Source of the DNA: Synechococcus sp. SB0668_bin_13
GTDB taxonomy: Bacteria; Cyanobacteriota; Cyanobacteriia; PCC-6307; Cyanobiaceae
Direction: 5' to 3'
Assembly: GCA_009836025.1 (NCBI GenBank)
Contig: VXWH01000133.1
Location: forward strand, 1-36,787
DNA length: 36,787 nt
Under the pieces are notes generated by a model, which saw nothing but the letters and a program-made list of their open reading frames with translations, did no database searches and had not been told where the DNA came from. Made by a program: the position numbers and the translations under genes. Below are positions 20,191 through 26,888 of this stretch, one piece after another. How positions within the stretch are numbered: the stretch's first letter is position 1; each line of letters opens with the position of its first letter.

Positions 20191-21735
20191 TCATGTCGGT
20201 CCTCCCACCTTCGGGTGGGGCAATCTCGCCCGCGCCTCGTCCAGAAACTTGCCCCATGCCTTCGCGCCCTTGCGCGTGTTGCAGTTGCGGCACAGGCCGA
20301 TCCGGTTTGATTGGTCGTCCGCGCCGCCGCGTGACTTCGGAATACGATGGTCCAGGTCCAGATCTTCCGCTCGTAGCCCTTCCGATGTGCAATAGGGGTT
20401 GGCGCAGCGGCGCCCTTGATTGTTCCACAAGAGGACACGCAGCTTGGCGTCCGTCACGTGTTGAATGTCGGAACGTCGCGGCGGGTGCTTCCGGGCCGTT
20501 ACGGGTTTGCCGTCAATCGCCTCGAACAGCCCGGTTTCCTCCCGGAGCCGATCAAGCGTGACGGTCTCCGTCACCGGGTCGATATCCATGCCGATCCACC
20601 GGCGACGCAATTGCTCTGCGGCTACGCATGTCGTGGCGCATCCAGCGAACGGATCCATCACAAGGTCGCCCTCATTCGAGGATACTTCGACGATGCGCCG
20701 GTAGAGTTTCAAAGGCTTCTGCGTTCTCCATCCCGTGTGCTCTCTCGAGCGTGACGAAACCGGCGGAATGTTCACGATCAAATCGCTGGCGTAGATGCCG
20801 GGCAATGTGGACAAATACTTTTTGTAGCGCGGAATCCCGCCGGCCTTTCGCGGCCAGTGAATCAACCCGGCATCGTCCAACGCCTCGCACTTCGACAGCG
20901 CATTGAGCGATTCGTAGTTGTCAGGCAGTCCGGCATCGGGGGGGAACTTGTTGCGCGGAGGGGGCGCCCATGCCCGTCCGGCGGATGGCGTCACGCCTCT
21001 GAACGGCTTGTAGGCTTCCGGGCCACCCTCCTTTCCGCCGGTGAGGTCCGCGTCTTCCCACGGGCCGCGCTCATCCTTGCGCCAGTCGCTCCCATAGGCG
21101 GGATCGAACGGGTCGTATTGCTGATTCCAGGTTGGTTTCGCGCCCTTGGCGTAGTAGAGAATCCGATCACAGTTGCGGACGTAACGGGTAGGATTCAGAC
21201 CCTTTCCCGCCGTGCGTTTCCAGACAATCTCGTTGCGGAAGTTCGACCGTCCGAACACGGCATCCAACAGAAGACGCAGGTAGCTGTTCGCGGCATCGTC
21301 GCAATGCAGGTACAGACTCCCCGTCGGTTTGAGAATCCGGTGCATCTCGACCACGCGGGGAGCCATCCATGCGAGGAAGGCCGCGATGGAGTTTTCAACG
21401 CCAGTCTCGATGCCCCGATCCGTAACCTGCCCGCCCTCGATGACAACCGCCGCCTCAATAACCTCTTTGATGGCCGGATGGTCAGTCGCCAGCAAATCGT
21501 GCCACTCGTCAGTAACCTCGTCCCATCGCCAACGGTCATCGAACCGCTGCGTGGCGGCTTTGCTGCCGAGGGGCGCGTTGAAACTGCGCTTGGCGTTGAA
21601 GGGGGGATCAGTGGCGATCAGGTCTACGGTCTCGGAGTCCATGCCGCGCAGGACGCGCAGGTTGTCCGCGACGTAGAGTGTTCGGTTCGGGAGAAACATG
21701 GCAGCGACGGTAATCGAGCTTGCGGACCGCGTCAA
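20191..21735 (-). CDS. Beta-type site-specific DNA methyltransferase fused to a C-terminal HNH endonuclease domain
   Basis: 514 aa: catalytic motif IV TDPPFNAKRSF near the N-terminus, SAM motif I VMDPFAGCATTCVAAEQLRRRWIGMDI late in the chain (beta order), then HNH signature CANPYC...LDLDHRIPKSRGGADDQSNRIGLCRNCNTRKGAKAW. Confidence 0.93.
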   Translation of the reverse strand: MTRSASSITVAAMFLPNRTLYVADNLRVLRGMDSETVDLIATDPPFNAKRSFNAPLGSKAATQRFDDRWRWDEVTDEWHDLLATDHPAIKEVIEAAVVIEGGQVTDRGIETGVENSIAAFLAWMAPRVVEMHRILKPTGSLYLHCDDAANSYLRLLLDAVFGRSNFRNEIVWKRTAGKGLNPTRYVRNCDRILYYAKGAKPTWNQQYDPFDPAYGSDWRKDERGPWEDADLTGGKEGGPEAYKPFRGVTPSAGRAWAPPPRNKFPPDAGLPDNYESLNALSKCEALDDAGLIHWPRKAGGIPRYKKYLSTLPGIYASDLIVNIPPVSSRSREHTGWRTQKPLKLYRRIVEVSSNEGDLVMDPFAGCATTCVAAEQLRRRWIGMDIDPVTETVTLDRLREETGLFEAIDGKPVTARKHPPRRSDIQHVTDAKLRVLLWNNQGRRCANPYCTSEGLRAEDLDLDHRIPKSRGGADDQSNRIGLCRNCNTRKGAKAWGKFLDEARARLPHPKVGGPT

Positions 21736-21939
21736 CTACCCCGTATAATCCCAAGTTGAAGGTGCGCAATCTGCGGGTAAGTCAAACCCGATAGCCCCCT
21801 GGGAGGAAGGCCGCCACTCATCCGGCTTCATCGGCGGCATGAGCCGCGACCCATTCCATCACAACGTGCGCACTCCGTAGCCCGTAACCCCGGCGGGATT
21901 GTCCCTATGAGGAAGGATGAATCAGGCGCTGCCTGATCT

Positions 21940-22050
21940 TGGGAGCTCCCTGTTCCCCATCGCAAAAGCTGGAAAGCCGCAACAACAGACCACAGCGGGG
22001 TTCCCTCTCCCCCCGAGTTTCTCTCCTTCCTGCAACAGAGTGAGGGGAAT
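21940..22050 (+). mobile_element. MITE-like repeat, copy C (partial)
   Basis: Shares AAAGCCGCAACAACAGACCACAGCGGG and the preceding CTGTTCCCCATCGCAAAAGCTGG block with copy B. The GGCTTCCCCAAGCCCCAAGCC core is absent. Confidence 0.55.
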
Positions 22051-22370
22051 GTGCCCAGCCATGTGGACAGCCATCTGATCGTTGATAACTACTGCATCCA
22101 TCAACGGGGCAAGGGGAAGGAGTGGCTGGGGCAGCAGCCCAGGTTCCATCTCCATCTCACCCCCACCTATGGCTCATGGATCAAGCAAGTGGGACGCTGC
22201 TGCGGCAGCAGGAGCCAGAACCCCATGGACGTGGTTCCTGCCCCGGCGTTGGAGTCCTCATCCGCAAGATCAATTATGACTTTGTGGAGTCCTGCAACGC
22301 CCCAGCCCGTCCCTTTGTCCGGGTGGCTCCGCCGATCCAGCCTGGCCAAGATCCAACGCCTTTGTACTTT
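22051..22370 (+). pseudogene. IS630-family transposase DDE-domain remnant
   Basis: One frame reads HVDSHLIVDNYCIHQRGKGKEWLGQQPRFHLHLTPTYGSWIKQVGR; after a frameshift VLIRKINYDFVESCNAPARPFVRVA. Both are typical of the IS630 C-terminal catalytic domain (LxxDNyxtHk...P.fhlHftPTyaSWlnqvE; Npx.rPFxW). Confidence 0.85.
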
Positions 22371-22397
22371 CTCCAGGATCCTGCACTGGAAAGGCTT

Positions 22398-23039
22398 TTA
22401 GCCAGCTTCCTGGACCAAAGACAGAAGACGAGGGGAGACCCTTGTTCCCGGACCCGAGTCCACTTCCAGGAGGTGGGCTTGCCGCGCCTTGCTGATCAAG
22501 CGCGTGGTGGTCACCCGGGTGGTGCCAATGAGTTCCGCAATGCGCTCGTGGCTCAGACGAAACGACAGGGTACACCAATCCCCGCAGCGCCGCCCCAGCC
22601 GCGACACCAGCAAGCCAAACAGGGCTTGAAGCCGCAATTCAGCGGTCTTGAAATGGCGGATCCGTAGCAGCTGCAGGGTCCACTCATTCACCGTGCAGAC
22701 GCCCCTGTCACTGCTTTCCGGGTGAATCACAAAGTTGAGGCCGGTGAGCGCCTCAATGCACACCCCTTCACTGCACAGACGGTCCGTTGTAATGCGGTCG
22801 TTCTGCTGGAGAAACGCCAGGGTCATGCCCTGGGTTTCTTCACAGGGACAGAGCACACGGCCAACACCGTCGAGAACCTCAATCTGTCTGGACTGGCCAG
22901 CGCTCACAGGATCAAGGAGGACCGTTTGTCCGGCAGGCATGCGGATGACCCCCCTGGGGGTGTCCGGTATGGGTCGATACAAGGGTGAAAGAGTCGTCAC
23001 AAGCGAGAGAGTCATCCAGGACCTTAAGCTTAAGGGCAA
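22398..23039 (-). CDS. Crp/Fnr-family transcriptional regulator
   Basis: 213 aa: N-terminal cupin-like sensor (VLLDPVSAGQSRQIEVLDGVGRVL), C-terminal winged helix (TLSFRLSHERIAELIGTTRVTTTRLISKARQAHLLEVDSG). Confidence 0.85.
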   Translation of the reverse strand: MPLSLRSWMTLSLVTTLSPLYRPIPDTPRGVIRMPAGQTVLLDPVSAGQSRQIEVLDGVGRVLCPCEETQGMTLAFLQQNDRITTDRLCSEGVCIEALTGLNFVIHPESSDRGVCTVNEWTLQLLRIRHFKTAELRLQALFGLLVSRLGRRCGDWCTLSFRLSHERIAELIGTTRVTTTRLISKARQAHLLEVDSGPGTRVSPRLLSLVQEAG

Positions 23040-23077
23040 TCTCCGATTTATTGCAAGCGGTTCTCAATTAAAGTAGA

Positions 23078-23107
23078 ATTATAGAGACTGGTTCTCAAGA
23101 AGAGTCA
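23078..23107 (-). promoter_or_regulatory. Candidate promoter of the Crp/Fnr gene
   Basis: Minus strand reads TTGACTCTTCTTGAGAACCAGTCTCTATAAT: perfect -10 TATAAT, TTGACT upstream (spacer 19), with TTGAGAACC elements overlapping and downstream. Confidence 0.45.
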
Positions 23108-23122
23108 AGCGACAGACCATGA

Positions 23123-24511
23123 CTACAGCCCCTGGAGCCAAGCCAGCAGGACTTGGCGGTCCTTGGGGGCCAGGGCCAGGTAGTTCTCCCTGGCGTCCTC
23201 GGCTTCGCCCCCGTGCCAGCGGATGGCCTCATCTACGGTGCGGGCCCGCCCGTCGTGGAGATAGCCCGCCTTGCCGTTCACCCGGTGGGTGAGCCCCAAA
23301 CCCCAGAGGGGTGCTGTGCGCCACTCCGCTGAACGGGTGTAGCCATGCTCCGCCACACCGTCATCCAGGCCAGGCCCCATGTCATGCACCAACAGGTCTG
23401 TATAAGGCCAGACGGTTTGACCACGGATGGCCTGCACCACGGCACTGGGATCGGTGCTGGTTTCATGGCTGGGCACATGGCAGGCGGCGCACTGCAAGTC
23501 CCCGAACAGGGAAGCGCCTTTGGACACCACCGGATCCTTGGCGGGTCGCTTGGTGGCGGGCGCCCCGAGGCTCTGGCTGTAAAAGGTTACCGCCGTCAAT
23601 TCGTCCCAGGTGATGTCCGCCGGTTGCCCTTCGGCCGTCATGTTGGTCTCCGGCCCCGCTGCCGTGGTCAGACCCATGTCGTTGAGGTAGGCCTCAGCCG
23701 TCTGTTCCTGCACAGTGGCTGTCCCCGCTTTCCAGCCGAAGCGCCCCAGCGCCTGCTGGCCATGCTCATCTCCCAGAAGGACGGCCCGGCCGGAAATCCC
23801 GTCCCCATCCCGGTCTTCGGGATCGGCATGGCTGAGAATCGCCCGGTCCGGAATGGCTTCCAGGAGACCCAAGCCAACGAGGGGGGGCGCTGTTCGCAGA
23901 GAGCGGTTCATCTCGGCAGCAGCCACCACGTCCCCATTGGGACGGATCAAGTCCACATGAATCTTTTGCAGGGGCGGTTCATCTCCTGCCTGGGGTTCTT
24001 CCCGCCATGTGAGGTCCATGGTGGCCTCCGGCTGGTGGCCAAAAATTGCGTGATCCTGGATTTGCCAGCCCCATTCGGGCACCGGCGCAGCGCCGTTGGC
24101 CTCTTGCAGCGCCACCCGCACCAGGGAGACGCCGGGAACAGGGGCGCCGCGGCCGTTGCGCACATGGCAGGCGACGCAGGAATTGGCATTAAACAAGGGA
24201 CCCAGGCCCGCATCCTGATGGGTGGCCAGGGGGATATGACTCCGCTCAAAGAGGGGATCGCCAACGTCATGGCGGGCGATTTCATCCGGAGTCAAGTTCG
24301 ATGCCGGCTTCTCAAACGCTGCTGAAGTGCGATTGAAAACCGTCAAAGCACCGGCAGCAAGCTGGGAATCGGCTGCCAATGATGGATTTTGCGCAACCAC
24401 CACCAGCAATGCCGTCAGAATTGCACTGGCGAGGATAAGGAATGGGTGGTGACGCACCACCCCTGTCGTGGTTCCAGGTCTCATGGGATCTGGTATGGCG
24501 AGAGGCTTCAA
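23123..24511 (-). CDS. Di-heme cytochrome c / DUF1111 oxidoreductase-like protein
   Basis: 462 aa, N-terminal signal; two CxxCH motifs (NANSCVACHVRNGRGAPVPG, GDLQCAACHVPSHE); C-terminal TAPLWGLGLTHRVNGKAGYLHDGRARTVDEAIRWHGGEAEDARENY. Confidence 0.88.
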   Translation of the reverse strand: MKPLAIPDPMRPGTTTGVVRHHPFLILASAILTALLVVVAQNPSLAADSQLAAGALTVFNRTSAAFEKPASNLTPDEIARHDVGDPLFERSHIPLATHQDAGLGPLFNANSCVACHVRNGRGAPVPGVSLVRVALQEANGAAPVPEWGWQIQDHAIFGHQPEATMDLTWREEPQAGDEPPLQKIHVDLIRPNGDVVAAAEMNRSLRTAPPLVGLGLLEAIPDRAILSHADPEDRDGDGISGRAVLLGDEHGQQALGRFGWKAGTATVQEQTAEAYLNDMGLTTAAGPETNMTAEGQPADITWDELTAVTFYSQSLGAPATKRPAKDPVVSKGASLFGDLQCAACHVPSHETSTDPSAVVQAIRGQTVWPYTDLLVHDMGPGLDDGVAEHGYTRSAEWRTAPLWGLGLTHRVNGKAGYLHDGRARTVDEAIRWHGGEAEDARENYLALAPKDRQVLLAWLQGL

Positions 24512-24520
24512 CTTGGTGCT

Positions 24521-25537
24521 TCAAAAGCTGTCTAGCGTTTCCAGTGCCCGTGTCATCAGATTGAACGTGGATTCCGTGGCTTCGATGGCCGTCTCCATGG
24601 ACTCCACCACTGCGGGATCATCCAGCCGCTGGCTCAGCATGGAGGGCATGGCCTCGGCAGCGGAAAGGCCCATGGCCAGAGATTCCGAGAGCTGTTCGGC
24701 CAGGCCGGCATCCTTTGCGGTCAGCAGTTGCTTCAAGCCCGTGTCCTCAAATACACGTTGAGCGCCAACCATGTTGAACACAATGTCCGTATTGGTGGTG
24801 CCACTGAAGCGGCTTTCCAGGACCTCCGGCCCCTCCTCCAGAACAGCGCCCAGCTTCTCCAGATGTACCTCTTCCAGGGTGCCGATGGCGCCTTCAATCA
24901 TTTCAAGGACGGTGCCGTCAGGATCGCCCATCAACTCGGCGCCAAAGCCATCGGCTCCCGTCCAACTGCTCAGCAGTTGCTCGGCGGTGTCATGGAAGGC
25001 TGCTCCAGCCAGAGCAAGATAGGCGGTCTGCTGGGGTGTGAGATCGGCTGCCGTGGGCCGCCCGTTGCCGTCTCCATAGAGGACAAACTCAATACCGTGG
25101 AAGCCGATGGAGGTGGTGCCCAACCGGGAGAAGGTGTCTGCCGTGAAGGGATCCGTCGCGAACGCCTGCTTCAGCTCCAGCACGCTCACGGGCCAGTCGT
25201 CCAGATCACCGTCCAGACCCTCTGTTTCCGCAGGACCGAAGGCCCAGCTTTCCGTTATTTCCCAGAGTGGTCGGGTTTCCACCCATTGTTGACGGGCTGC
25301 GGCCAGGTGGGCGTCTGTCGGGTTGTTCGCCAGTGTCTGGAGCGCCTCCTCAAGGGCTCCACTCTCTTCCGCCAACAACCTGTAGGAGGGCAGCACCAGG
25401 TTCTCGACAAAGTTACGGCTCACGCTGGAAGAGGTTGCCCCATCGGCATGCATTTTGTTTTCGGCACAACCAACCACAAGCAGGCCTGCCAGCAGCGCCA
25501 GTGGAGCCTTGGAGACAAAAGGACGAAGTTCAACCAT
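24521..25537 (-). CDS. Imelysin-family (IrpA-like) iron-associated lipoprotein
   Basis: 338 aa: lipobox LLVVGC; PLWEITESWAFGPAETEGLDGDLDDWPV; imelysin GFHGIEFVLYG (GxHxxE) motif. Confidence 0.9.
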   Translation of the reverse strand: MVELRPFVSKAPLALLAGLLVVGCAENKMHADGATSSSVSRNFVENLVLPSYRLLAEESGALEEALQTLANNPTDAHLAAARQQWVETRPLWEITESWAFGPAETEGLDGDLDDWPVSVLELKQAFATDPFTADTFSRLGTTSIGFHGIEFVLYGDGNGRPTAADLTPQQTAYLALAGAAFHDTAEQLLSSWTGADGFGAELMGDPDGTVLEMIEGAIGTLEEVHLEKLGAVLEEGPEVLESRFSGTTNTDIVFNMVGAQRVFEDTGLKQLLTAKDAGLAEQLSESLAMGLSAAEAMPSMLSQRLDDPAVVESMETAIEATESTFNLMTRALETLDSF

Positions 25538-25703
25538 GGGGGACTTGCTTGCAAGATTTCGGCAGAAAGGTTCAGCAGAAAGGTGCAGAGATGATCAACC
25601 CATCACCCGCTGCCCCGATCATTCTTCCGGCATCTTGCGATTGGCTCCGATCCAATCAGACCCTGCCGAGTTAGCTTCAGCACAGATAATTGTTACTTTG
25701 CTA

Positions 25704-25832
25704 ACCCGAGTTGTGGATAAGGAAGCCAGAGGGGAATGACATTGCCCTGGCTTGGGGCTTGGGGAAGCCTGACGGAAGATGGAGGGGGACGAAGACGCGA
25801 CTTGTCCTGGTCCCCTTGTTCAGAACTCGGCC
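25704..25832 (-). mobile_element. MITE-like repeat, copy D
   Basis: Ends ACCCGAGTTGTGGATAAGG and CCTTGTTCAGAACTCGG(CC) as imperfect inverted repeats; internal CTGGCTTGGGGCTTGGGGAAGCC (25747-25769), the reverse complement of the core in A and B. Confidence 0.7.
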
Positions 25833-25942
25833 AATGTGTAGTAGTCGCTGTACCGTTCGATGCCAATGGAGCGGTAGCCCACTGCCTCCGCTGCCGCAAT
25901 GGTGGATCTGGAGCCCATGAAGAGATCCACCACGATGCCCTC
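25820..25942 (-). pseudogene. 3' remnant of a second DNA methyltransferase (motif I end)
   Basis: Minus-strand translation GIVVDLFMGSRSTIAAAEAVGYRSIGIERYSDYYTLAEF* matches the beta-MTase motif I/II tail (DPFxGSGSTxxAaexxGxxxIGiE). The rest of the gene is absent. Confidence 0.7.
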
Positions 25943-26320
25943 ACTCTTCGGAGTAGAGGGCCAGTTCCCCATGCTTGAGCACCTCCACGGCAGGTTGATT
26001 GGCGGCGGTGCGGCTGGAGCCGCGCAACAGGACCCGGCAGCGGGCCACCGGTTTCCGCATCCCGAAGGGCTTCACCAGGTAATCGTCTGCTCCCGCCTCC
26101 AGGCCCACCACGCGGTCGGTTTCCGAGTCCTTGGCGCTCACGATCAAGATGGGCGTGGTGAAGCCCCGACGGCGGAGGTAACGGCAGAAATCCAGACCAT
26201 GGACACCTGGCATCATCAAGATCCAGGAGGATCAGGTCAAACCCGCTGGTCTCCAGGGTGTCCTGAAAATGGTCCGGGGCCGCATTGCCGTGCGCCACAG
26301 CATCCACCAGAAATCCCTCA
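25943..26320 (-). pseudogene. Frameshifted and truncated OmpR/PhoB-type response regulator (receiver domain only)
   Basis: Two frames join as GFLVDAVAHGNAAPDHFQDTLETSGFDLILLDL / MMPGVHGLDFCRYLRRRGFTTPILIVSAKDSETDRVVGLEAGADDYLVKPFGMRKPVARCRVLLRGS. One-nt insertion at LDL|MMP; no N-terminus and no winged helix. Confidence 0.85.
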
Positions 26321-26366
26321 GGTGCTCAACCCGGAATCAGCCTGGCTGAGCCGCCACTCCAGAACT

Positions 26367-26398
26367 GCTGATCCCGTTAGTAATGCCAAGGGATCAGC
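26367..26398 (-). terminator. Stem-loop at the 3' end of the 26394..26864 gene
   Basis: Perfect 9-bp inverted repeat GCTGATCCC-N14-GGGATCAGC overlapping the stop codon; no clear U tract. Confidence 0.4.
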
Positions 26399-26864
26399 GG
26401 CGGGTTTCAAAAAAGTCGAAGTCCGCCGCGGTAAAGGTGCCCGCCTCCACTTGCCCCATGAGGTCCTCCAGTTGTTTCCAGAGCCCGGCGCCAGTGGCTA
26501 CAGCCAGAAGAAGCGCCAGGAAAAAGCTGCCCCCCGCCCCGAAGCCGAACACTTGCAGTCCAGCGCCAATGAACAGGATGGTCCCCACCACGATGCCGCC
26601 ATAGGGAAGCACCGTTGTGAAGCGCCCCAGGGGCAAGAGGGGCAGACGATCCTGCTTCCAATCCTCCAGCCGTTGTCTGACCTGGCGCGCAAAGGTCAAC
26701 CCACACAACAAGGCCACCACCAAGCCAATCCCGCTGAGGGCATAGGGCGGTTGGCTCTGCCAGTAGGGCTGGGCATTCAGGAGCACGTCCAGTTGCTCCT
26801 GGAACGCTGGACTCACCACATCTTCACCCACAGTGTCGCTCCAGTGGGTTGCAGTGTAGGGCAA
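26394..26864 (-). CDS. Conserved hypothetical two-TM membrane protein
   Basis: 156 aa with two hydrophobic segments (YALSGIGLVVALLCGLTFA; YGGIVVGTILFIGAGLQVFGFGAGGSFFLALLLAVATGAG). Confidence 0.7.
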   Translation of the reverse strand: MPYTATHWSDTVGEDVVSPAFQEQLDVLLNAQPYWQSQPPYALSGIGLVVALLCGLTFARQVRQRLEDWKQDRLPLLPLGRFTTVLPYGGIVVGTILFIGAGLQVFGFGAGGSFFLALLLAVATGAGLWKQLEDLMGQVEAGTFTAADFDFFETRR

Positions 26865-26888
26865 CCCGGTGCAGGCGGAGGTGACCCC

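Noticed and set aside
21736-21925. GTGCGC sequence near 21761 as the start of a group II intron
   Set aside because: No domain V-like hairpin or reverse transcriptase was found nearby.
25680-25700. GATAATTGTTAC upstream of the imelysin gene as a Fur box
   Set aside because: Only one GATAAT hexamer matches; the rest does not fit a 19-bp Fur palindrome well enough to call.
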